From: Oscillibacter sp.
GTDB lineage: Bacteria; Bacillota; Clostridia; Oscillospirales; Oscillospiraceae
Length of the DNA stretch: 12,438 bases
Reading direction: 5' to 3'
Assembly: GCA_017447005.1 (NCBI GenBank)
Contig: JAFSOM010000364.1
Location: forward strand, 1 to 12,438
Shown here: piece by piece, positions 6,581 to 12,438 of the stretch
Numbering within the stretch: the first letter of the stretch is position 1
How the letters are laid out: each line of letters opens with the position of its first letter
Translations under genes and position numbers: made by a program
The notes under the pieces: model-generated
What the model was told of the DNA's origin: nothing
The model's input: the letters and a program-made list of their open reading frames with translations, nothing else
The model's database searches: none

Positions 6581-7936
6581 TCAGAAGAGCAAGTGCGCGA
6601 CGGGACAGACAATCAGCAGACTGATGACCGTCCGTTCCAGAAAGATGAGGAACAGTTCCGGCAATTTGATAGGCAGTTTGGAGCCGAGAATCAGTCCGCC
6701 GACCTCGTCCAGAAAGAGCACTTGCGTGACCGAAATCACCGCCACGATAAAGCGCGTCATATCCGACGTTTTCGCCGCCGCGATAATGACCGACGGCGTG
6801 AACATATCCGCGAAGCCTACTATCAGCGTCGTGGAGGCCGTGGGCGCGTCGGGGACTTGCAGGAGCGTCAACAGCGGGATGAACGGCGCGCCTAACCATT
6901 CAAAAATCGGCGTATAGTTCGCCAGAATCAGCGCCGTCGTGCCGATACACATCACCGTGGGCAGTACGCCGAACCACATACTGACGCAGTTTTTCATGCC
7001 GCTGGAGAAAAATTCCGCCATTCCCTTGTGTTCCGATACGCGCTCCATCGCTAAGGCCATGCCGTACTGACGGGAGTTCTCGTAGCCCTCCGGCAGTTTC
7101 TCCGACATCGCCCGGCCCGGCGCCAGATAGGTGTCCTTTTTCCACGAAAGCGGCGGAATGCGCGGACAGATTATCGCGCACACAATCCCCACGAAGCATA
7201 TCAGCAGGTAGTACACGCCGAAATAGCTCAACAGTCCGACTTGGTCGAGCACCACCAGACTGAACGTAATCGAGACCGCCGAAAACGTCGTGGCGATAAT
7301 CGACGCCTCCTTTTCGGAGTAGTAGCCGCCCTCGTACTGGTTGCAGGTCAGCATGACGCCTAAGGTACCGTCGCCAATCCAAGAGGTAATGCAGTCCACC
7401 GCGGCGCGTCCGGGCACCATGAACACGGGCCGCATGTACTGCGTCAGCAACGCGCCCACAAATTCCAGCAGGCCGAAGTCGAGCAGTAACGGCAACAGGA
7501 AACTTGCGATTGCAAAGATAATCACCAGTCCGGTAATGAGTTCCAGCGCGACGCCGCCTTGGTCGGCCCCGGCTATCATCTCCAATGCGCCGCCGGAGGC
7601 GTCCGGGAACAGGTACGTCAGCCACGCGAACATACAGCCCAAGACGCGGATTGCCGTCTAGACGGGCGTGCAGTAAAAGCACTCCTTCAGCACGGGATTG
7701 TCAAGGATGAACGCCGCGCCCGTGCGGGCAATCAACGCCATGACCGCCGAGATTGTCAGGATTGCCAGACATAGCACGGGCAGAAATCCGCCCATCATCC
7801 CGCTGATTGCGTCGGCGAGAATCTTGACAATGACCGTCCAGTTATTGTGATAGCGGACGGGAATCATAAAGAGCAGGACTCCCGTAATGGACGGCACAAG
7901 AAACAGCGCCTTGAGACGGTTATTCTCACGCAACAT
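6581..7936 (-). pseudogene. yjiH: YjiH-family nucleoside-recognition (Gate) domain membrane protein, interrupted by one in-frame TAG
   Basis: Read through the TAG at 7660-7658, the frame encodes about 451 residues, the usual length of the family. It has many hydrophobic helices, LVPSITGVLLFMIP near the start, and a central block (IGDGTLGVML ... EKEASIIATTFSAVSITFS) typical of the Gate domain. YjiH proteins are predicted inner-membrane transporters of unknown substrate. The TAG sits in TPV-TAG-TAIRVLG, where homologues as I recall them have PFW, so TGG to TAG is the likely change. Nothing else is damaged. The upstream ATG at 7990 is rejected as start because it abuts a -10 box; ATG 7936 leaves a ~48-nt leader with a weak GGGGGAA site. 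Under the standard code the products would be an N-terminal fragment and possibly a restart at Met 7642. Confidence 0.78.
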
Positions 7937-7990
7937 ATGAAAACATTCCCCCAGACTTTCCAGTAATCCGTGCAAAACTGCGCAAGCCAT

Positions 7991-8019
7991 ATTCTACCAC
8001 GCCGCGCCGCCCCATGCAA
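7991..8019 (-). promoter_or_regulatory. yjiH: Sigma-70-type promoter of the yjiH-PBECR pair
   Basis: On the minus strand TTGCAT (8019-8014) is followed by 17 nt and TAGAAT (7996-7991). The predicted start near 7984 lies inside the first codons of the longest ORF, which supports translation from ATG 7936. No other promoter is visible before the PBECR gene, so the two genes are probably co-transcribed. Confidence 0.65.
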
Positions 8020-8085
8020 GAGAAACATTTTTCCGGCGGCGCATTTGTATGCGTCTAGGAATCGCTGGAAAGTTACGCGCAATCG

Positions 8086-8257
8086 AACCCTTCCCCCTGT
8101 CCCCCTTCCCTTTCAGGGACGGGGGAACGAAATTTAACAGGGGATAATAAAAACAAATTTAACGTGAAAACGCCTTCAAAATTTGCTTTTCATAGATGTC
8201 ACGTATATTTGAGCGTTCCCCCGCCCCTGAAAGGGGAGGGGGTCAGGGGGAGGGGAT
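8086..8257. repeat. 172-bp element with 43-bp terminal inverted repeats, family P copy 2
   Basis: The arms 8086-8128 and 8215-8257 are inverted copies matching at 38 of 43 positions. The right arm differs from the right arm of the copy at 5274-5316 at only 3 positions. Each arm again folds on itself (CCCTTTCAGGG type). The ~86-bp centre is AT-rich and unlike the centre of copy 1, so only the arms are conserved. It lies in a divergent region, so unlike copy 1 it is not placed to act as a terminator. Confidence 0.85.
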
Positions 8258-8315
8258 TTTAGTTCATCATTTTACTTGCCAATGAAAACTTTACGCATAC
8301 GACGCATATTCGCCC

Positions 8316-8344
8316 TTGCGCGGTCGCGGCGGATATGGTACACT
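8316..8344 (+). promoter_or_regulatory. Probable promoter of the HAD phosphatase gene
   Basis: TTGCGC (8316-8321), a 17-nt spacer, then TACACT (8339-8344). Transcription would start near 8351, leaving a leader of under 20 nt that is almost entirely ribosome binding site. Confidence 0.5.
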
Positions 8345-8367
8345 GTTACCGGAAAGGAGCGGAGCGT

Positions 8368-9204
8368 ATGAGCAAGATTGTCTTTTTGGACGTGGACGGC
8401 ACACTAGTCGACTACGAGAACCGGATACCGGAATCGGCGGTTCTGGCGATACGTCAGGCGCGGGGGAAAGGGCACCGCGTTTACATCTGCACGGGCCGGA
8501 GCCGCGCCGAGGTCTACCCGCCCTTATGGGACATCGGGCTTGACGGCATGATTGGCGGCAACGGCAGTTACGTCGAAGACCACGAAACCGTGGTCATGCA
8601 TAAGCTGATAACGGCGGAGCAGTGCCGGCGCGTCGTGGACTGGCTGCACGGGCGCGGACTGGAATTTTATCTGGAAAGCAACAACGGCCTGTTCGCAAGC
8701 GAACGCTTTGAAACCGAGGCGTTAGACGCAATCCGGCTTTACTCCAAGCGGAAAGAGAAGCCCGGCGCGGAGGAAATGACCGTCCGTTCCGTATTCCCGG
8801 AGATGATTTTCGGCGGCGAACTCTACCGCGACGACCTGAATAAAATCAGCTTCCTGTTGTCGGACTATCAGGACTATCTCGACGCGAAAGAGACGTTCCC
8901 GGATTTGAAGGCGGGCACATGGGGCGGTAAGGGAGAAGAGGCGTTATTCGGCGATTTGGGCGTCAAGGACGTTGACAAGGCCGTCGCCGTGCATACGCTT
9001 GTCGACTACCTCCACGCCGATATGCGCGATACCATCGCGTTCGGCGACGCGAAAGTAGATATACCCATGTTACAGTGTTGTTCGTTCGGGGTAGCCATGG
9101 GCAACGGCGGCCCGGAAATCAAAGCCGTCGCCGACCTGATAACCGACGACGTGGAACAGGACGGACTTTATCACGCGTTCGAGAAGCTCGGACTGTTTCA
9201 ATAA
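8368..9204 (+). CDS. Cof-type HAD-superfamily (subclass IIB) phosphatase
   Basis: This 278-residue soluble hydrolase should remove phosphate from small metabolites such as sugar phosphates; the substrate cannot be read from sequence. All four HAD motifs are visible: D8-V-D10-G-T (Asp8 nucleophile), T42-G-R, K204, and G226-D227-A-K-V-D231. The last motif has Val where many Cof proteins have Asn, a variant I recall in clostridial members. A C2-type cap occupies roughly residues 80-185. The length is typical and the C-terminal GVAMGNGG stretch is characteristic. I chose ATG 8368 over the upstream GTG or ATG because AAGGAG (8354-8359) lies 8 nt before it and DVDGT then sits at the N-terminus as usual. 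It is a single gene with its own promoter and a downstream repeat that can act as terminator. It ends in TAA. Confidence 0.93.
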   Translation: MSKIVFLDVDGTLVDYENRIPESAVLAIRQARGKGHRVYICTGRSRAEVYPPLWDIGLDGMIGGNGSYVEDHETVVMHKLITAEQCRRVVDWLHGRGLEFYLESNNGLFASERFETEALDAIRLYSKRKEKPGAEEMTVRSVFPEMIFGGELYRDDLNKISFLLSDYQDYLDAKETFPDLKAGTWGGKGEEALFGDLGVKDVDKAVAVHTLVDYLHADMRDTIAFGDAKVDIPMLQCCSFGVAMGNGGPEIKAVADLITDDVEQDGLYHAFEKLGLFQ

Positions 9205-9223
9205 ACCATTTTCCGCCTATTTG

Positions 9224-9427
9224 CGTTAAGCTATGGGAAAAGGCGTTATAAAATTTGCCCCTCATCCGTCACGGCTGACGCCGTGACACCTTCCCCCCGA
9301 TGGGGGGAAGGCTTTTTGTCGCAACCCCGCAAAGTTTCAAAGATTTCGCTGTCAGTCTTTGCCTTCCCCCGGGACGGGGGAAGTGGCGCGCAGCGCCGGA
9401 TGAGGGCAAGTTTCATCTAGCTTAACG
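9224..9427 (-). repeat. Composite palindromic intergenic repeat, family R copy 2 (inverted relative to copy 1)
   Basis: The ends are CGTTAAGCT (9224-9232) and its complement AGCTTAACG (9419-9427). Inside each end lies a CTCATCCG box in opposite orientation (TTGCCCCTCATCCG and its mirror), so the whole element is an imperfect inverted repeat. It contains four hairpins: GTCACGGC/GCCGTGAC (9268-9287), CCTTCCCCCC/GGGGGGAAGG (9289-9311), CTTCCCCCG/CGGGGGAAG (9363-9383) and GGCGC/GCGCC. The half near 9427 is nearly identical, in reverse complement, to 976-1093. The other half shares the plan but not all modules. It resembles REP/BIME-type repeats; no mobility gene is present in the window. Confidence 0.82.
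9289..9317 (+). terminator. Intrinsic terminator of the HAD gene, inside repeat R
   Basis: A 10-bp stem CCTTCCCCCC/GGGGGGAAGG with a 3-nt loop is followed by C and five T (9313-9317). It is 85 nt past the HAD stop codon. Confidence 0.65.
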
Positions 9428-9465
9428 TCTACGCCCGTCACCGGAGGACTTAGAAGGAATATTCA

Positions 9466-9505
9466 ACCCGCGTTCGGCGTAGCGTCGGACGCGGGTCAAG
9501 GTTTT
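9466..9505. terminator. Hairpin between the convergent genes, possible terminator
   Basis: An 8-bp stem ACCCGCGT/ACGCGGGT (9466-9473 with 9489-9496), with further weak pairing in the loop. On the plus strand TTTT follows after 5 nt. On the minus strand, where it would serve the gene ending at 9520, the downstream bases are only modestly T-rich (TTGAATATT), so its efficiency there is doubtful. Confidence 0.35.
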
Positions 9506-9519
9506 ATTATGCCGCCTTA

Positions 9520-11502
9520 TCAGGGCGATTCCGCCGCGCTATTCGTCGGCGTCGGCGTCAGGATAGGCAATTCCGTCGCGTCAGCGTCCAGCGTCGGCGC
9601 GTCGGCGGTACCCGTTGGCGTTGGCGCGGCGGGGGGATTCGTCGGCGTCGGCGTTGACGCGTCAGCGGGATTCGTGGGCGTTGCGGTGTCGGGGGTATTT
9701 TCCGCGCCGTCGAACGTAAACCACGCCGCCGGAATCAGCGTATCCGCCGAAACGTCGTCCGCGAAGGCGTCGCAACGGTAGCGGACAGCGTCGCCGACGT
9801 TCATCAGAACCGCCGTCGGGACGGAAGCCGCGTTGAAGTCCAGATATGCCGGAATGTCCGACAGCTTTACATAGTAGTGCGTGTCGCCGCCGATAACCGA
9901 CGAACGAATGTCAACGATGACGCCCGTACCCTCTGCGTAGTCCGTCTCCCCGACGGGATTCGCTAACGTCCGGTCGATAATGCCCCGGCTCGCTAACGTC
10001 TGACGGTAACTGCCCTCGCAATCGGCCACCGTCGCGCCCGTCGAGACGATGTCGTACTGCTGGACGTTGACCATGGCGTACATTTTCACGAGACCGTCCG
10101 CGCCTTTGAGGGCCATAAAATACGTGGGCTGTTCGGCGATGTTCAACAGTAACGGGAACGTCGCCGTGTAACGCATTTGCTGTACTTGGCTTTGCGCGCT
10201 GTCCATGGCGGAATACTCCTCCGCGCCCGCTATCGAATAGAAACGCGTCTCTTTCGTGCGCTGGTTGGACAGAATGAAGCCGATATTCGATTCGTCCGAG
10301 ACCACCGACGTGACCCCCGTGTACATATAAACGTCGTCGTCTATGGCGATATAGTTGTAGCCTTCCGTCGTTACGGTTACGTCGCGCTGACCGAGAATCG
10401 AGTTGATGAAACCGTTGTGCAAACGTCCGTAGAAGTCGTATTGTTCAATAATGATTCCCGCCGAGTAAAGCCTGTCCACCCATTCGGGGACTTCTTCCAT
10501 ATACTCATGCTCTCCGGTGACGGCGTTGACGAGTACCGCGCCGTAGATGTCCACGCCGCCGAACAAGCCGATTCTCTTAATAATACGCGAACATACCCAC
10601 CAAGGCACGCCGTTTTCGTCCAATTCTAAAACGGGTTCGTCAAACATCATCGTCGGGTAGTGGAAACGCAAGTGACGGTAGAGGTTCCGTCCGAAGTGCT
10701 CCGCCGTCGTGAATTTCATGCCCTCTTTGAGCCGCACGACTTCCGCCTCCCGCGTCACCATGTCAATGACGATATACGCCGGGAGACCGTCTTTCCGGTT
10801 GTTGAACCACTTGATAATGTCGCCGTAGGCCAGCGACGTGACCCGTACCGGGCGGCCCTGATAGTTAATCTGATTGTACGACGGCAGAATCTCAAACTGC
10901 GACACCATATCCGCCAACTCGCCGAGTTTACGGTTGCCGAGTAACGCGGCGGAATTGGCGTCGAGCATGGGAATCTGGTCATAGCTGATTTCCTCCACCT
11001 CCGCGGCGAAGTCGCCCGACTGTATCGGGAGTAACGCGCTGTAGCTTCCGGCGCGGAATACTACCCACGAACTGAGCATACCGCCCGCGATAACCGCGCA
11101 CATCAGCAGAACCGCAAAGAACGGTACGCGGCACTGTCTGACGACGAAGCGCAGATACCCGGGGGCGCCGTCGCCCTGAAACCCCGACGTAAAGACCGCG
11201 CTGGCGCAGTAGGTCGCGCAGAGCAGGAACGCGAAGAAATAGAAGTCGCCCGCGTGCGGGTTGATGGCGGGCAAATCCAGATAAAACCAGACAAGCCCCA
11301 CGACAAGCGTCACAAGCAGGTTGATAAGCGTCCGGGTCGCGGCGTTGCCCACAGGCTTACGCGGCGGGCGCGGGGAACGTTGCGGACGCGGAGGAAAGCC
11401 GCCGTTTCCGTCGCCGTTACCGCCGAAGCCGCCGAAACCGCCGGGAAAATCGCCTTGGGGGAATCCGCCCGGCCCGAACGCGCCGAAGTTGATAAAAGGC
11501 AT
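9520..11502 (-). CDS. Membrane-anchored protein of unknown function with Gly/Pro-rich N-terminus and large exported domain
   Basis: This 660-residue protein belongs to no family I can name. Residues ~5-50 are a Gly/Phe/Pro-rich, presumably cytoplasmic segment (repeated GGFGG and FPxG) ending in a basic PRPPRKP stretch. Three hydrophobic helices follow (about 58-78, 86-106 and 128-150). The remaining ~500 residues look like one or more folded domains outside the membrane, rich in Tyr, Asp and Val and with three Cys. The last ~55 residues are a Thr/Pro/Ala tail with repeated PTPTN, typical of flexible wall-spanning or glycosylated segments. The start ATG 11502 is chosen because AAGGGG lies 7 nt upstream; the in-frame TTG at 11508 sits too close to it. 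It has its own strong promoter. No catalytic motif is evident, and a role in the envelope is only inferred. It ends in TGA. Confidence 0.85.
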   Translation of the reverse strand: MPFINFGAFGPGGFPQGDFPGGFGGFGGNGDGNGGFPPRPQRSPRPPRKPVGNAATRTLINLLVTLVVGLVWFYLDLPAINPHAGDFYFFAFLLCATYCASAVFTSGFQGDGAPGYLRFVVRQCRVPFFAVLLMCAVIAGGMLSSWVVFRAGSYSALLPIQSGDFAAEVEEISYDQIPMLDANSAALLGNRKLGELADMVSQFEILPSYNQINYQGRPVRVTSLAYGDIIKWFNNRKDGLPAYIVIDMVTREAEVVRLKEGMKFTTAEHFGRNLYRHLRFHYPTMMFDEPVLELDENGVPWWVCSRIIKRIGLFGGVDIYGAVLVNAVTGEHEYMEEVPEWVDRLYSAGIIIEQYDFYGRLHNGFINSILGQRDVTVTTEGYNYIAIDDDVYMYTGVTSVVSDESNIGFILSNQRTKETRFYSIAGAEEYSAMDSAQSQVQQMRYTATFPLLLNIAEQPTYFMALKGADGLVKMYAMVNVQQYDIVSTGATVADCEGSYRQTLASRGIIDRTLANPVGETDYAEGTGVIVDIRSSVIGGDTHYYVKLSDIPAYLDFNAASVPTAVLMNVGDAVRYRCDAFADDVSADTLIPAAWFTFDGAENTPDTATPTNPADASTPTPTNPPAAPTPTGTADAPTLDADATELPILTPTPTNSAAESP

Positions 11503-11556
11503 AGTCAAGCCCCTTTCCTTTACAAATCACGCGAAAATGTCCGTACTGACGGAAAC

Positions 11557-11585
11557 AGTATATTTTGCGCGGCGGAAAAAGTCAA
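11557..11585 (-). promoter_or_regulatory. Sigma-70-type promoter of the Gly/Pro-rich membrane protein gene
   Basis: On the minus strand TTGACT (11585-11580), a 17-nt spacer and TATACT (11562-11557). The predicted leader is about 48 nt, ending in the AAGGGG ribosome site. Confidence 0.82.
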
Positions 11586-11610
11586 GGTTTTTTTGTCCAC
11601 GTTGCGTTGC

Positions 11611-11623
11611 CGTCACCGTGACG
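11611..11623. promoter_or_regulatory. Perfect hyphenated palindrome between divergent genes, possible operator
   Basis: CGTCAC-C-GTGACG is a perfect 6+1+6 palindrome. It lies 26 bp beyond the -35 box of the minus-strand promoter and 12 bp before a possible plus-strand -10 (TAGAAT, 11636-11641) that has no good -35. That is where an activator or repressor of the DUF3343 operon could bind. It is only 13 bp, so chance is possible. Confidence 0.35.
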
Positions 11624-11662
11624 CGGAGGGCGGCATAGAATGAGCGGAGAGGAGGAGTACCC

Positions 11663-11923
11663 ATGGAGCATTCTTTGTTACTGGCCCGTTCCGTGACCTA
11701 CGCCCAGCGTATGCAACGGGTCTTGGACCGCGCAGGGATAAGCAGCCGGGTCTACCGCGCCCCGCGTGACCTGACCAATCTCGGCTGCGCCTACGCCTTG
11801 CGCCTCGCGCCGAAGGATTTGCGCGACGCCCTTTTGACGCTTCACAGGGAAAAGTTAAGCCCTGTTAAAATATTCCTTTACCGCAACGGCGCTTATCAGG
11901 AGGTGGGACATGATTTATCTTGA
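11663..11923 (+). CDS. DUF3343 protein, putative selenium/sulfur carrier
   Basis: This 86-residue protein matches the small DUF3343 family by length and plan: an N-terminal strand and helix, a central Cys in LGCAYALRL (Cys42), a second helix, and a lysine-containing C-terminal strand. Members have been proposed to carry selenium or sulfur on the conserved Cys and are often encoded beside cysteine-desulfurase-like enzymes. That context holds here, since the next gene starts inside this one (14-nt overlap, 11910-11923). The start ATG 11663 follows AGGAGG (11650-11655) by 7 nt. The carrier role is from family knowledge; the partner is inferred from overlap. It ends in TGA. Confidence 0.88.
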   Translation: MEHSLLLARSVTYAQRMQRVLDRAGISSRVYRAPRDLTNLGCAYALRLAPKDLRDALLTLHREKLSPVKIFLYRNGAYQEVGHDLS

Positions 11924-12438
11924 CAGCGCGGCGACAACGTTTCAGAAACCGCCGTCCGTGGCCGCCGCCGTCCGGGACGCTATGGAGCGCATGACCACCA
12001 CCGGACGCGGCGCCTATCCGGAATCCCTACGCGCCGCCGAAACGGAGTTCGCGTGTCGTGAGGAACTCGCGGCGTTGTTTCATACGTCCCGCCCGGAAAA
12101 CGTCGTCTTTACGCTCAACGCCACCCACGCGTTGAATATTGCCATCAAAAGTATCGTAAAACCGGGCGGGAAAGTCGTCATTTCCGGCTATGAGCATAAC
12201 GCCGTAACGCGTCCGCTGACGGCCCTGGGCGCGGAAATTCGCGTCGCCGACGCGCCGTTATTTCAGGAGGCCGCGTGTATGGCGGCGTTCGAGAAACTTA
12301 TCTCGCCCGATATGCAAGCCGTTATCTGCAATCATGTCTCCAACGTGTTCGGCTATATTCAGCCCGTGGAGGCGCTCGCGGAACTCTGTAGAAAGCGCAA
12401 TGTCCCGTTGATACTGGACTTGTCGCAGTCGGCGGGGG
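11910..12438 (+). CDS. Cysteine-desulfurase-family PLP-dependent aminotransferase (class V), 3' truncated
   Basis: The first 176 residues are present and the frame is open to the right edge. The N-terminus MIYLDSAATTFQKP is the class-V signature (usually YLDNAATT; Asn is Ser here). FTLNATHALNIAI, the SGYEHNAVTRP segment, the NHVSN turn and DLSQSAG (an Asp-x-Ser-Gln that contacts PLP in the family) follow in the expected order. The catalytic lysine would lie beyond the window. Family members take sulfur or selenium from cysteine or selenocysteine. Translation starts at ATG 11910 behind a perfect AGGAGGT (11898-11904) located inside the DUF3343 gene, and the 14-nt overlap points to coupled translation. 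The clostridial branch that accompanies DUF3343 is distinct from IscS and NifS, so a specialised Se/S delivery role is likely but unproven. Confidence 0.9.
   Translation, partial: MIYLDSAATTFQKPPSVAAAVRDAMERMTTTGRGAYPESLRAAETEFACREELAALFHTSRPENVVFTLNATHALNIAIKSIVKPGGKVVISGYEHNAVTRPLTALGAEIRVADAPLFQEAACMAAFEKLISPDMQAVICNHVSNVFGYIQPVEALAELCRKRNVPLILDLSQSAG

Larger units (their letters stand above)
7937..8367. other. Divergent intergenic region between yjiH and the HAD gene
   Basis: No gene is supported here. From left to right it holds the yjiH leader and promoter (minus), about 65 bp of unremarkable sequence, the second P element (8086-8257), a short AT-rich stretch with ACGCATA repeated at 8293 and 8302, and the HAD promoter (plus) with its ribosome binding site. 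The ACGCATA pair lies just upstream of the HAD -35 box and could be a regulator site, but nothing else supports that. Confidence 0.6.
9205..9519. other. Convergent intergenic region filled by a repeat and hairpins
   Basis: No gene is supported. The region contains the second R repeat (9224-9427) and a separate hairpin at 9466-9496, and separates the convergent HAD gene and the Gly/Pro-rich membrane protein gene. Confidence 0.7.

Noticed and set aside
6581..7642. A separate 353-residue gene starting at Met 7642
   Set aside because: The frame and homology continue upstream through the TAG to 7936, and no ribosome site or promoter fits 7642; it is at most a restart product.
6900..7682. 260-codon minus-strand ORF overlapping the yjiH-like gene
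   Set aside because: It lies in another frame of the same strand, is Arg/Gly-rich and has no family features, while the overlapping frame carries the YjiH/Gate motifs.
9509..9781. 90-codon plus-strand ORF rich in Gly, Val and Ala
   Set aside because: It is the antisense of the Thr/Pro low-complexity tail of the minus-strand membrane protein, which explains its composition.

Overview
The window looks like chromosomal DNA of an uncultured, probably gut-associated, member of the Clostridia (Oscillospirales-like). This is inferred from four things: GC-rich genes with strong AGGAGG-type ribosome binding sites, an SLH-anchored surface protein with Big_2-like Ig domains, a DUF3343 gene overlapping a cysteine-desulfurase-family gene, and palindromic GC-rich intergenic repeats. 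No rRNA, tRNA, CRISPR array, integrase or transposase is visible.

Layout from left to right. (1) 3-926 (+) is the 3' end of an unrecognised, probably secreted protein. (2) 927-1208 holds a composite palindromic repeat (family R, copy 1). (3) 1209-5069 (+) encodes a 1286-residue surface protein: signal peptide, six Ig-like domains in three pairs, five ~100-residue cadherin-like repeats and three SLH domains. (4) 5100-5323 is a 224-bp element with 50-bp terminal inverted repeats (family P, copy 1). Its right arm doubles as an intrinsic terminator for the next gene. (5) 5353-8019 is a minus-strand block: a promoter, a YjiH-type membrane protein gene, a PBECR-type nuclease-like gene, then a second promoter, a highly structured leader RNA and a PAP2-family membrane protein gene. 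The YjiH and PBECR genes each look full length except for one in-frame TAG. (6) 8086-8257 is family P, copy 2. (7) 8368-9204 (+) is a Cof-type HAD phosphatase. (8) 9224-9427 is family R, copy 2, inverted relative to copy 1. (9) 9520-11502 (-) is an orphan membrane-anchored protein with a Gly/Pro-rich N-terminus and a Thr/Pro-rich tail. (10) 11663-12438 (+) is the DUF3343 gene followed by a cysteine-desulfurase-family gene that runs off the window.

Three points deserve most attention. First, the PAP2 leader (6016-6170) closes on an 18-bp long-range stem and can form a perfect 6-bp loop-loop contact, behind a near-consensus promoter. It looks like a cis-regulatory RNA, but I cannot assign it to a class. 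Second, two adjacent conserved genes are each broken by a single TAG at a position where I expect an aromatic residue, while no gene in the window ends in TAG. Paired decay and amber readthrough are both possible. Third, the repeats are nested: the two P elements bracket the minus-strand block, and the inverted R pair brackets about 8 kb.

Functionally this is a cell-envelope and housekeeping neighbourhood, not one pathway. The only clearly coupled pairs are yjiH with PBECR, and DUF3343 with the cysteine desulfurase.
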